64,000 bases of DNA. Source: Microbacterium sp. EST19A. Its GTDB lineage: Bacteria; Actinomycetota; Actinomycetes; Actinomycetales; Microbacteriaceae. The DNA is taken from positions 1,364,001 to 1,428,000 of the forward strand of contig NZ_JAHXYZ010000002.1 of the NCBI RefSeq assembly GCF_019969685.1, given 5' to 3'. Below, piece by piece: positions 53,086 through 61,525 of this stretch. The position numbers were made by a program, and so were the translations under genes. Positions within the stretch are counted from its first letter, which is position 1. Each line of letters opens with the position of its first letter. The notes beneath the pieces were generated by a model. It ran no database searches. It had not been told where the DNA came from and was given only the letters and a program-made list of their open reading frames with translations.

Positions 53086-53139
53086 TTGCATAATTCTCAC
53101 TACATGAATCTCTATTCATCACGGATCTGCGAGAATATA
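53086..53139. promoter_or_regulatory. Operator-rich divergent control region
   Basis: An AT-rich island between the DUF5060 and SorC genes with two nested inverted repeats: ATGAAT-CTCT-ATTCAT (53104-53119) and TAATTCTC / GAGAATATA (53091-53098 and 53131-53139). Autoregulation by the adjacent SorC-family protein is the natural inference. Confidence 0.5.
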
Positions 53140-53190
53140 CTTTCATCAGCGAATGTCCATCCGCTACCGCCTGAAGCAGGAGGAGTCATC

Positions 53191-54171
53191 GTGTCGTCGA
53201 CCCCGTTCGCCACCCCCGTCGACGGACAGCTGCGCCTGCTCACCAAGGTGGCGCGAATGTACCACGAACGCGGCATCCGGCAGTCGGAGATCGCCGCAGC
53301 GCTGAGCATCTCGCAGGCGAAGGTCTCGCGTCTGCTCAAGCGCGCCGAGACCGCCGGCATCGTGCGGACCATAGTCACCGTCGCTCCCGGCGTGCACGCC
53401 GAGCTCGAGGAGCGCCTCGAAGCGCGGTACGGCCTCTCCGAGGCGATCATCGTCGATGTGGAGCCGGATGCCGATGAGGCCGAGCTCCTCGCCGCCATCG
53501 GCGCGGGCGCCGCCGGGTACCTGGAGGCATCGCTCTCGGGCACGGATCGGATCGGCGTCTCGTCGTGGAGCCGCTCGGTTCTCGCCATGACCGACCGGAT
53601 GCGCCCGCTGCCCACTCGCGGCGCGATCGAGGTCGTGCAGCTGCTGGGGGGCACGGGTGCTCCCGAGGTGCAGGGGCACTCCCATCGTCTCCTCGCCGCA
53701 CTCGCGCGCATGCTCGGCGCCGACCCCATCTACGTGCAGGCGCCCGGCATCGTGGCCGACCCCGCCGTGCGCGACAGTCTGCTGCGGGATCCGTCGATGC
53801 AGGAGACCATGCGCCACTGGGAGTCGCTGACGATGACCATCATGGGCATCGGCAGCATCGATCCGTCCGACGTGCTGTCGACCAGCGGCAACGCCTTCGC
53901 CGACGACGAGCGCGCCCAGCTGCTCGCCGAGGGCGCCGTCGGCGACATCTGCCACCACGTGTTCCGCATCGACGGTTCGGCCGTGACGGGTGAGATCGAC
54001 GACCGCGTGATCGCGATCCCGGTGGACAGTCTCCTGCGCATCCCGCGTAGGGTCGGCATCGCGGGCGGCGAGCGCAAGCTCGACGCGATCCGCGGTGCGA
54101 TCGCCGGCGGCTGGGTCACGGCGCTCGTCACCGACCTGCACACGGCCGAGCGCCTCGCCGAGACGATCTGA
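53191..54171 (+). CDS. SorC/DeoR-type sugar-binding transcriptional regulator
   Basis: A 326-residue regulator. The N-terminal helix-turn-helix (residues 14-60) reads LTKVARMYHERGIRQSEIAAALSISQAKVSRLLKRAETAGIV; the remainder is the SorC effector domain (RIGVSSWSRSVLAMTDRMRP, VQLLGGTGAPEVQGHSHRL, GIAGGERKLDAIRGAIAGGWVTALVTD) that binds phosphorylated sugars. A GTG start was chosen because GGAGG lies 7 bases upstream. It faces the hydrolase operon and probably senses a tetrulose phosphate or similar. Confidence 0.88.
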   Translation: MSSTPFATPVDGQLRLLTKVARMYHERGIRQSEIAAALSISQAKVSRLLKRAETAGIVRTIVTVAPGVHAELEERLEARYGLSEAIIVDVEPDADEAELLAAIGAGAAGYLEASLSGTDRIGVSSWSRSVLAMTDRMRPLPTRGAIEVVQLLGGTGAPEVQGHSHRLLAALARMLGADPIYVQAPGIVADPAVRDSLLRDPSMQETMRHWESLTMTIMGIGSIDPSDVLSTSGNAFADDERAQLLAEGAVGDICHHVFRIDGSAVTGEIDDRVIAIPVDSLLRIPRRVGIAGGERKLDAIRGAIAGGWVTALVTDLHTAERLAETI

Positions 54172-54185
54172 CGGCTGTCCCGCGC

Positions 54186-54848
54186 CTACAGCGCCGCGAC
54201 GGCCTCACTCAGCCGACGGATGCCGGGGTCGAGGCTCGTGAGCACCGGCACCGCGACGTCGACGCCCTCGGCCGCGCTGGCCATCGACGCCTGGGCGAGC
54301 ACGACGACCTCGGCATCCGCGGCCAGGCGCTCGATCGCCGCGCCGACCAGCCGGTCGTGCGTGGCCCTGTCGCCACCGGCGACGGCTTCGAAGGCGCCCT
54401 CGACGACCTCGCTGACGAACTCCGGCGTGCGTCCGGCGAGCTCCGCCCGTTCACGGAGCAGAGCCAGCGTCGGCGTCAGGGTGGTCGGCAGCGTCGCCAG
54501 CACAGCGATCCGCTCCCCCACCGTCACCGCGTCGTCCGCCATGGCCTCGTCGATCCGCAGCACCGGGATGCCCACGGCATCCGCCGTCGGCCCGGCGAGG
54601 TGCGAGATCGACGAGCACGTGAACATGACGAGATCGGCGCCACCGGCACGGGCGGCCTGGGCCAGGTCGATCAGGCGCTCCGGAACGGATGCCGCGCGCT
54701 CGGCATCCCCGAGGTCGGCGACGATCTTGTCGTCGAGGTAGTTCACCGTCGTGGCTCCGGCGAGGTGCTCGCGCGCGAGATCGCCGACCGGCGGGATCAC
54801 GACAGCGCCGGTGTGGAGGAAGGCGACGCGGGGGGCTCGGGAGGTCAT
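54186..54848 (-). CDS. Asp/Glu/hydantoin racemase-fold protein
   Basis: A 220-residue two-domain racemase-fold protein (VAFLHTGAVVIPP; DLVMFTCSSISHL; VGERIAVLATLPTTLTPTLAL). The first catalytic Cys is present in FTCSSIS, but the second half carries VVVLAQASMASA where the family has a Cys-Thr motif, so it likely is not a classic two-base racemase. It closes the ABC transporter operon, 4 bases after the permease. A lactonase, isomerase or decarboxylase role for a sugar acid is possible. Confidence 0.8.
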   Translation of the reverse strand: MTSRAPRVAFLHTGAVVIPPVGDLAREHLAGATTVNYLDDKIVADLGDAERAASVPERLIDLAQAARAGGADLVMFTCSSISHLAGPTADAVGIPVLRIDEAMADDAVTVGERIAVLATLPTTLTPTLALLRERAELAGRTPEFVSEVVEGAFEAVAGGDRATHDRLVGAAIERLAADAEVVVLAQASMASAAEGVDVAVPVLTSLDPGIRRLSEAVAAL

Positions 54849-54852
54849 CGGA

Positions 54853-55767
54853 TCATCCTTTCAGAGCACCGCCGGCCATGCCGGCCATGATCTTCTTGTT
54901 GAGCGCCAGGAAGACGATCATCAGCACGACGATGTTCAGGCTCACGGCCGCGAACAACGGGCCGTACTGCGTCGACCCGTACTCGTCGCTGAGACTGAGC
55001 AGGCCGACCTGGATCGTCGCGAGCTCCGGTCTGGTGGTGAAGGTCAGCGCGATCAGCAGGTCGTTCCACACGCTGAAGAACTGGACGAGCCCGACCGTGA
55101 GGATCGCGTTCCGCATCATCGGCATCCCGATCAGGAAGAACGAGCGCAGCGGTCCCGAGCCGTCGACGGTCGCGGCCTCGAAGATCTCGCGAGGCACGGC
55201 ACGGAAGTACGTCGCCATGAGGAACGTCGTCAGCGGCAGTCCCATCACCGTGTAGGTGATGATCATCGGCAGCATCGTGTTGGTCAGGCCGAGCCGGAAG
55301 TACACGATGAACAGCGGCACGAGGATCATCTGCCCCGGCACCATGATGCCGGCGAGCACATAGAGAAGGACCGCGTTGCGACCCTTCCAGATCATGACCT
55401 CGAGCGCGTACCCGGCGGCGACGCCGATGAACACGATCAGCAGCACCGACGGGATCGTCACGATGAGGCTGTTCAGGTAGTTGCGGGCGACATCGCCGTT
55501 CGTGAGGGCGGCGATGTAGTTGTCGAACTGCCAGGTCTTCGGCAGCGACAACGCCGGGTCGGACAGGAACTCCGCCTGCGTCTTGAAGGACCCGAGCAGC
55601 ATCCACACCTGCGGATACAGCACGACCACCATGAGGAGGCCGACCAGGATCCAGACCGGGATGCGGCGGACCCTGCGCACCGCGGTGCGTCGCGCCTGTC
55701 CGGGACGGGGTCGCAGGACCGTCGGGTTCGCGACGGTGAGCTGTGTCTGCGTCTGCGTCGTCGTCAT
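54853..55767 (-). CDS. Sugar ABC transporter permease (MalG-like, CUT1)
   Basis: A 304-residue permease with six membrane helices and the EAA loop PREIFEAATVDGSGPLRSFFLIGMPMM facing the ATPase. The long N-terminal cytoplasmic stretch (residues 1-33) is Thr/Gln-rich. It pairs with the upstream MalF-like permease (2-base gap). No ATPase gene is in the operon, as common for CUT1 systems served by a shared MsiK-type ATPase in Actinobacteria. Confidence 0.92.
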   Translation of the reverse strand: MTTTQTQTQLTVANPTVLRPRPGQARRTAVRRVRRIPVWILVGLLMVVVLYPQVWMLLGSFKTQAEFLSDPALSLPKTWQFDNYIAALTNGDVARNYLNSLIVTIPSVLLIVFIGVAAGYALEVMIWKGRNAVLLYVLAGIMVPGQMILVPLFIVYFRLGLTNTMLPMIITYTVMGLPLTTFLMATYFRAVPREIFEAATVDGSGPLRSFFLIGMPMMRNAILTVGLVQFFSVWNDLLIALTFTTRPELATIQVGLLSLSDEYGSTQYGPLFAAVSLNIVVLMIVFLALNKKIMAGMAGGALKG

Positions 55768-55769
55768 GA

Positions 55770-56651
55770 TCAGACCTCCGCCTTGCGTCGCTGCGATCGG
55801 AAGATCGCGAGGGTGAAGACCAGGCAGAGCACCGTGAGCACGAGAGCGATGGTCGAGCCGTAGCCGTACTCGGCGTACTCGAACGACGTGCGGTACATGT
55901 ACAGGGTCAGCGGGGCGGTCGAGGTTCCGGGCTGACCGTTGTTCAGCGCCAGGAGGCTGTCGAACACCTTGAGCGTGGAGTTCAGACTGAAGATGATCGA
56001 CGACAGCAGGATCGGCAGCGACAGCGGCAGGATGATGTTCTTCACCAGTCGCAGACCGTTCGCCCCGTCGAGTCGAGCGGATTCGATGATCTCCTCGGGG
56101 ATGTCGAGCAGACCGGCGTAGAGCAGCACCGCGTAGAAGCCCATCGAGCTCCACAGCGTCATGACGATCGCGGTCGCCATCGTGCCCGCCGTCGATGCGA
56201 GCACCTCGACGCTCTCACCGCCGAAGAAGTTGATGATGTCGTTGACCGGCCCCTGGTTGTCGCCGACCGCGACGAAGCTCTTGAACAGCAGAGCGACGGC
56301 GACGGTGGGGAGGATGGCCGGGAAGAAGACGATCGTGCGCACGATGGAGGAGCCCTTGCGCAGCACGAACACGTAGAGGAGCGCGAGACCGTACCCGAGG
56401 GCGACCTGGCCGATCGTCGCGACGATGGCGAAGAACACGCTGACGCCGAGCGACTGCAGGGCCGCCTTGTCGGTGAAGAACGTCGTGAAGTTCTCGATGC
56501 CGACGAAGTCGAACCCGCGCAGCGTGTTCCCCTCGAAGAACGACAGGCCGAACGACCACAGCACCGGCACGATCTTCAGCAGCGTGTACAGCAGAAGGGC
56601 GGGGCCGAGGAGGATGAAGATCGTCTTGCGATCTCCGAAGATCGAGTTCAT
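55770..56651 (-). CDS. Sugar ABC transporter permease (MalF-like, CUT1)
   Basis: A 293-residue permease with six membrane helices and EAA loop PEEIIESARLDGANGLRLVKNIILPLSLP. It lies between the substrate-binding protein and the second permease. A stem-loop upstream separates its transcript portion from the binding-protein gene. Confidence 0.92.
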   Translation of the reverse strand: MNSIFGDRKTIFILLGPALLLYTLLKIVPVLWSFGLSFFEGNTLRGFDFVGIENFTTFFTDKAALQSLGVSVFFAIVATIGQVALGYGLALLYVFVLRKGSSIVRTIVFFPAILPTVAVALLFKSFVAVGDNQGPVNDIINFFGGESVEVLASTAGTMATAIVMTLWSSMGFYAVLLYAGLLDIPEEIIESARLDGANGLRLVKNIILPLSLPILLSSIIFSLNSTLKVFDSLLALNNGQPGTSTAPLTLYMYRTSFEYAEYGYGSTIALVLTVLCLVFTLAIFRSQRRKAEV

Positions 56652-56672
56652 TCGCTCGGTCCTTTCTCGGAA

Positions 56673-56711
56673 GAAGCCGACTCCTCACCCGGGCGGTGAG
56701 GAGTCGGCTTC
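56673..56711 (-). terminator. Intra-operon stem-loop between binding protein and permease
   Basis: A perfect 17-bp stem (GAAGCCGACTCCTCACC / GGTGAGGAGTCGGCTTC) with a 5-base loop directly after the binding-protein stop. As in other importers it probably protects or partially terminates the transcript so that binding protein exceeds permease. Confidence 0.7.
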
Positions 56712-56715
56712 GGGG

Positions 56716-58053
56716 TCAGCGGTTGGCGTCGATGCTGTCCTGCAGTGCCGCCATGTAGTCCTCCGCCGACATCTGGCCGGTGGTGAGGAGGGTGGCGTTG
56801 GTCGACGCGAGCGAGTTGCTCTTCGGGTCCATCAGCGCCTCGAACCACAGTACGGTCTCGTCGATGCCGGAGATGCGCTCCTGGATGTCGAGCGTGTTCT
56901 GGCTGATGTCGGTGACCTCGCCGTTGACGGCGAAGCCCGAGATCGAGCCGGTGTCCTGCAGGGCCTGCTGGCCGTAGTTCTCGGAGATGCAGGCGACCCA
57001 GTCCTTGACCTTGGGGCCGAACTGCCCGGCGGCGATGATCATCGGCGCTCCGGCGTTCGCGGGGTACTGGTCGATCGAGCCCTTGCCGCCGTCGACGGCC
57101 GGGAACGGCATGAAGCCGACGTTCTCGCCGCCGATCTGGTTGCGCTCCGGGTCGTTGATGGCGCTGAGCAGCCAGGTGCCGTCGTAGGCCATGCCGGCCT
57201 TGCCGGTCAGGAACAGGTTCGACGTGGCGTCGGCGTCGCGGGTCGAGAAGCCGTCTCCGAAGTAGCCCTTCGCGGCGTACTCGGCGATCGCCTCGGCACC
57301 GGCGACGTATTCAGGGTCGGTCAGCTTCGCGTCGCCGTCGGCGACGGCCTGCATGGCCTCGGGACCGACGTTGCGGAAGATGTACATGCCCAGCAGTCGG
57401 GTGAGCGGGAAGCCCGCGGCGCCGGCCTGCGCCATGGCGGTGTAGCCGGCGTCCTGCAGCTCCTGCGACGCCTCGGCGAGCTCGTCCCAGGTCTGCGGCT
57501 CTTCGAGGCCGAGCTCTTCGAAGATCTGCTTGTTGTAGAAGATGCCCTCGATGTTGTACTGGTACGGCAGCGAGACGAAGCCGCCGTACACCTGCTCGAC
57601 GGTGGATGCCGCGGCGGGCAGCACGTTGTCCCAGGCGTCCTTCTCTTCGAGCGCCGCCTTCAGGTCGCCGACCATTCCTGCGGCGCCCAGGTCGCCGTCG
57701 GGGCGGATGAGCGCGGTGCCGGCGATGGTGTGCGTGGGCAGGGCGTCCTGGCTGGCGAGCAGCGTGATGCGCTGCACGGTGTCGGCCTGGGCGATCTTCT
57801 GGTGCTCGATGGGGAGCGCCTCGTTCTCGGCCTTGCACTGGTCGGCGGCGAGAGCGTCGAGCGTCGGGCCGATGACCGTGTTCTCGTTCGCGGTCATGAC
57901 GGTGAACGCCTCGGGGTCGGTGCCGCCGTCGGACGAGCCACCACCACCGCCGGCGTTGTCACCGGTACCGCCGCACGCCGCGAGCGGCAGTGCCGCAGCG
58001 ACGACGATTCCGAGCGCGAGCCACTTGCGGCCGCGGGTGCTGTGGATGTTCAT
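56716..58053 (-). CDS. ABC transporter substrate-binding lipoprotein (CUT1 oligosaccharide type)
   Basis: A 445-residue lipoprotein: signal peptide, lipobox LAAC near residue 27, Gly/Ser linker, then a two-lobe SBP_bac_1 domain (GGYVSLPYQYNIEGIFYNKQIFEELGLEEPQTWDELAEASQEL; AYDGTWLLSAI). Family size and motifs fit oligosaccharide rather than monosaccharide binding. Ligand probably an apiose- or arabinose-containing pectin fragment, inferred from context. AGGAGG precedes the ATG. Confidence 0.92.
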   Translation of the reverse strand: MNIHSTRGRKWLALGIVVAAALPLAACGGTGDNAGGGGGSSDGGTDPEAFTVMTANENTVIGPTLDALAADQCKAENEALPIEHQKIAQADTVQRITLLASQDALPTHTIAGTALIRPDGDLGAAGMVGDLKAALEEKDAWDNVLPAAASTVEQVYGGFVSLPYQYNIEGIFYNKQIFEELGLEEPQTWDELAEASQELQDAGYTAMAQAGAAGFPLTRLLGMYIFRNVGPEAMQAVADGDAKLTDPEYVAGAEAIAEYAAKGYFGDGFSTRDADATSNLFLTGKAGMAYDGTWLLSAINDPERNQIGGENVGFMPFPAVDGGKGSIDQYPANAGAPMIIAAGQFGPKVKDWVACISENYGQQALQDTGSISGFAVNGEVTDISQNTLDIQERISGIDETVLWFEALMDPKSNSLASTNATLLTTGQMSAEDYMAALQDSIDANR

Positions 58054-58097
58054 GACGTCCTCCTTGACGAAGTGCAGGGCGATGCGGGTATGACACG

Positions 58098-58141
58098 AGA
58101 ATAGAATCGTTTCAATGGTGTGTCAACAATCAGTATTGAAA
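58098..58141 (-). promoter_or_regulatory. Promoter of the ABC importer with LacI-like operator
   Basis: On the minus strand TTGACA, a 17-base spacer and TATTCT form a strong sigma-70 promoter. The spacer contains ATTGAAACGATTCTAT (58101-58116), a near palindrome centred on CG as bound by LacI-family regulators, and a TTTCAAT/ATTGAAA pair (58110-58116 and 58135-58141) flanks the -35 box. No LacI-family gene is in the window. Confidence 0.6.
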
Positions 58142-58175
58142 GTTTATTCACACGGGCCGCATTTCCACGCTAACA

Positions 58176-58189
58176 TGCATGATCATGCA
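58176..58189. promoter_or_regulatory. 14-bp perfect palindrome in the importer/GH127 control region
   Basis: TGCATGATCATGCA, with a second TGCATGATC 34 bases downstream (58210-58218). It lies upstream of the GH127 start and could be an operator for a second regulator. Confidence 0.45.
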
Positions 58190-58263
58190 GTCCTGCGATC
58201 TCCGACAGGGTGCATGATCTGACTGCAGGAACTGATGGCAGCCGCCTCGGAAGGAAGAACGTC

Positions 58264-60255
58264 ATGTCGACGACGAACACTCTGCGCGCATCGAGCCCGC
58301 TGCGGCCGCTCGGCGCAGAGAACGCCCGCTGGACCCACGGCTTCTGGGGCGGCATCCACGATCGCACCCGTGACGTCACGGTTCCGCAGATCTGGTCGTC
58401 GCTCAGCGATCCGTCCGTCAGCCCGGGGCTCGCGAACTTCCGCATCGCCGCGGGTCTCGAAGAGGGGGAGCACCTCGGCCCCTCCTTCATGGACGGCGAC
58501 TTCTACAAGTGGCTCGAGGCCGCGATCGCCAGCCTCGAAACCGACCCCGACGACGATCTCGCCCAGCGCATCGAAGACATCGCCGCGCTGATCGCCTCCG
58601 TGCAGCGCCCCGACGGCTACCTGCACACCCCGACGCTCATCGCCGACCGCAACGACGTCGACGTCGCCGCCCTCGCCGATCGCTTCCACTTCGAGACCTA
58701 CAACCTCGGCCATCTGATCACCGCCGGCGTGCGGCACCACGAAGTCACCGGCTCCGAGACGCTGCTCGACGTGGCCCGCAAAGCCGCCGGCTTCCTCGAG
58801 GACCTCGCCACGAACAAGCCGATGGAGCTGGCCCGCAGCGCCATCTGCCCCTCGCACTACATGGCGGTCATCGAGCTGTACCGGGTCACCCAGGAGGAGC
58901 GCTACCTGCGCCTCGCCGAGGCGTTCGTGCGCGTGCGCGACGACTTCGAGGGCGGCGACGACAATCAGGACCGCGTGCCGGTCCGCGAGCAGACGGTCGT
59001 CGCGGGTCATGCCGTGCGCGCCAACTACCTGTACGCCGGCCTCGCCGACCTCGTTCTCGAAACCGGCGATGCCGAGCTCGAAGGCGTGCTGGAGCGGCTG
59101 TGGCAGGACGTCGTCGACACCAAGCTCTACATCACCGGCGGATGCGGGGCCCTCTACGACGGCGCCTCCCCCGACGCGTCACCGTGGCAGCGCGACATCA
59201 GCCGCGTGCACCAGGCCTACGGCCGCGCGTACCAGCTGCCGCACACCACCGCCCACAACGAGTCGTGCGCCAACATCGGCATGATCTTCTGGAGCGAGCG
59301 CATGCTCGCCCTCACCCGAGACGCGAAGTACGCGGACGTCATCGAGCAGGTCGCGTACAACACGCTGCTCGCCAGCATCAGCCTGGCCGGCTCCGAGTAC
59401 TTCTATACGAACGCGCTGCGCCAGGTGCGCGATCTCCCGTACCCGCTGCGGCGCCCGGGCGACACGGCGATCCACCCGACTCCTCCGCCGCCTCCCTCCG
59501 ACGAGCGGCTGCGCGAGGGCTACCTCGCCTGCTTCTGCTGCCCGCCGAACATCGCGCGCACGCTGGCCCGCTTCCACGAACGCGCCGCCGCTCTCGGAGA
59601 CGACGGGCTCTACGTGCACCAGTACGGCGGCAGCGAGCTGAACGTGTCGACCGACGACGGCCGGACCCTCGCCCTGCGCGAGGACAGCGACTACCCCTGG
59701 AGCGAGACGCTCACCTTCACGGTGACCGCGGCATCGGGCGGCGGCATCCCGCTGCATCTCCGCATCCCCGGGTGGAGCGAGGGCGCGACCGCGACGGTCG
59801 ACGGCGAGGTCGTCGAGGTCTCGGCACCGGGCACGTACACGCGCATCGACCGCGACTGGGCCGAGGGCGACGTCGTGGTGCTGACGCTGCCGATGCCGGT
59901 GCGGATGCTGCGCGGACACCGCCTCGCCGAGGAGACGGCCAATCAGGTCGCCGTGCGCCGAGGACCTGTCGTCTATGCGCTGGAGAGCGCCGACCTGCCC
60001 GACGGCGTCGTGCTCGAGCAGGCCGCGCTGCGCCGCGGCGCGGAGCTCGCACCCGTCGAGACCGAGGTCGCCGGCCACCGTGTCGTCGCTCTCGACACCG
60101 AGATCACGGTGCTCCCGACGACGGCGGAGGATGCGCTCTACGACCTGCTCGGCGAGGCCGAGGTGACCACGGCCACCGCCCGTCTCGTGCCCTATTACAC
60201 GTGGGGCAACCGCGGCGCGGGCGAGATGTCCGTGTGGCTCCCGCTGGTCTGGTGA
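58264..60255 (+). CDS. GH127 beta-L-arabinofuranosidase
   Basis: A 663-residue cytoplasmic enzyme of GH127 (formerly DUF1680). It has the all-alpha barrel motifs WTHGFWGGIHDRTRD, NLGHLITAGVRHHEVTG and LYITGGCGA, and the zinc/cysteine site: Glu333 and Cys335 (HNESCANIG) with Cys423, Cys425 (nucleophile) and Cys426 (CFCCPPN). GH127 enzymes remove beta-L-arabinofuranose, including from rhamnogalacturonan-II. First gene of the operon with the RuBisCO-like protein and sugar-acid kinase. Confidence 0.92.
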   Translation: MSTTNTLRASSPLRPLGAENARWTHGFWGGIHDRTRDVTVPQIWSSLSDPSVSPGLANFRIAAGLEEGEHLGPSFMDGDFYKWLEAAIASLETDPDDDLAQRIEDIAALIASVQRPDGYLHTPTLIADRNDVDVAALADRFHFETYNLGHLITAGVRHHEVTGSETLLDVARKAAGFLEDLATNKPMELARSAICPSHYMAVIELYRVTQEERYLRLAEAFVRVRDDFEGGDDNQDRVPVREQTVVAGHAVRANYLYAGLADLVLETGDAELEGVLERLWQDVVDTKLYITGGCGALYDGASPDASPWQRDISRVHQAYGRAYQLPHTTAHNESCANIGMIFWSERMLALTRDAKYADVIEQVAYNTLLASISLAGSEYFYTNALRQVRDLPYPLRRPGDTAIHPTPPPPPSDERLREGYLACFCCPPNIARTLARFHERAAALGDDGLYVHQYGGSELNVSTDDGRTLALREDSDYPWSETLTFTVTAASGGGIPLHLRIPGWSEGATATVDGEVVEVSAPGTYTRIDRDWAEGDVVVLTLPMPVRMLRGHRLAEETANQVAVRRGPVVYALESADLPDGVVLEQAALRRGAELAPVETEVAGHRVVALDTEITVLPTTAEDALYDLLGEAEVTTATARLVPYYTWGNRGAGEMSVWLPLVW

Positions 60256-60260
60256 TCGGG

Positions 60261-61517
60261 ATGAGCGCACAGCACGTCATCGCGACGTACATCATCGAGA
60301 CCTCCCTCCCCCTGCTGCATGCGGCCGAGGTGCTGGCGGGCGAGCAGTCCACCGGCACCTTCGTGCGGGTGCAGCGCGAGTCCGACGATGTGCGGGCGCG
60401 CTTCGCCGCACAGGTGGAGTCCATCCAGGAGATCCCCCTCACGGGCGCCTCCCGTCTGCCCGGCGCGGTCGGCGATCCGGCCGACCGACGCAGGGCCGTG
60501 CTGCGGCTGCGCTTCCCGCTCGACAACTTCGGGCCCTCGCTCCCCAACCTGCTCGCGGCTGTCGCCGGGAACCTCTTCGAGATCAAAGAGCTCTCCGCCG
60601 TGCGCCTGATCGACCTCGACCTGCCGGCCGCGTTCGCCGAGCGCTACCAGGGCCCTCGCTTCGGCGTCGCCGGCACCCGGCGGCTCATGGGCGCATCGGA
60701 CGGCGCGATGATCGGCACGATCATCAAGCCCAGCATCGGCCTGGCGCCGTCCGAGCTCGCGGAGGTCGTCGGAGAGCTCGCCGAGGCGGGCATCGACTTC
60801 ATCAAGGACGACGAGCTGCAGGGCAACGGTCCGTCCTCACCGCTGTCCGCGCGCGTCGACGCCGTCATGCCGGTGCTGCACCGCTACGCCGATCGCACCG
60901 GTCGGATGCCGATGTACGCGTTCAATATCACCGACGACATCGGCCGACTCGAGGCGAACCACGACCTGGTCGTCGCCGCAGGGGGCACCTGCGTGATGGC
61001 CTGCGTGAACCTCGTCGGACTCGCGGGGCTCGAGCTCCTCAGCACGCACACGGCCGTGCCGATCCACGGGCATCGCACGATGTTCGGCGCGATCGGCCGG
61101 TCGGAGCAGGTCGGGATAGGCTTTCGCGCGTGGCAGAAGCTCGCCCGCCTCTCGGGCGCCGATCATCTGCACACCAACGGCATCAGCAACAAGTTCTACG
61201 AGACGGACGACGAGGTGCTCGACTCCATCGCCGCGGTCCGCGAACCGCTCCTCGGCATCAACTCGACCGTTCCCGTGCTCTCCAGCGGGCAGTGGGGCGG
61301 ACTGGCGCACGCGACCTACCGCGCTGTCGGCACGACCGATCTGCTCGTGCTCGCCGGCGGCGGCATCCACGGTCACCCCGACGGCGCTGCAGCCGGCGTG
61401 AGCAGCATGCGTGACGCCTGGGCATCCGCCGCCCGCGGCGAGTCGGTGCACGAGGCCGTCGAGCGGTCGGATGCGCTGCGACGGGCGACCGAGGTGTTCG
61501 GCCCCGTCCGTGCCTGA
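60261..61517 (+). CDS. oiaX: RuBisCO-like protein (probable 3-oxo-isoapionate-4-phosphate decarboxylase)
   Basis: A 418-residue RuBisCO large-subunit homologue. It has Lys156 in TIIKPSIGL, the carbamylated Lys182 with metal ligands Asp184/Glu185 in FIKDDELQGNG, the loop His269/His271 in IHGHRTM and the loop-6 Lys311 in GISNKFYE, so the catalytic scaffold is intact although bona fide carbon fixation motifs differ. OiaX-type proteins decarboxylate 3-oxo-isoapionate 4-phosphate. The context with OiaK and an ApnO-like gene supports this. A GTG at 60252 overlapping the previous stop is an alternative start. Confidence 0.87.
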   Translation: MSAQHVIATYIIETSLPLLHAAEVLAGEQSTGTFVRVQRESDDVRARFAAQVESIQEIPLTGASRLPGAVGDPADRRRAVLRLRFPLDNFGPSLPNLLAAVAGNLFEIKELSAVRLIDLDLPAAFAERYQGPRFGVAGTRRLMGASDGAMIGTIIKPSIGLAPSELAEVVGELAEAGIDFIKDDELQGNGPSSPLSARVDAVMPVLHRYADRTGRMPMYAFNITDDIGRLEANHDLVVAAGGTCVMACVNLVGLAGLELLSTHTAVPIHGHRTMFGAIGRSEQVGIGFRAWQKLARLSGADHLHTNGISNKFYETDDEVLDSIAAVREPLLGINSTVPVLSSGQWGGLAHATYRAVGTTDLLVLAGGGIHGHPDGAAAGVSSMRDAWASAARGESVHEAVERSDALRRATEVFGPVRA

Positions 61518-61525
61518 GATCCGCC

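Noticed and set aside
58509..60252. Long upstream extension of the RuBisCO-like frame through the GH127 gene
   Set aside because: The extension is Arg/Pro-rich, without family similarity, and overlaps the GH127 coding frame. The ATG at 60261 (or GTG at 60252) is the plausible start.
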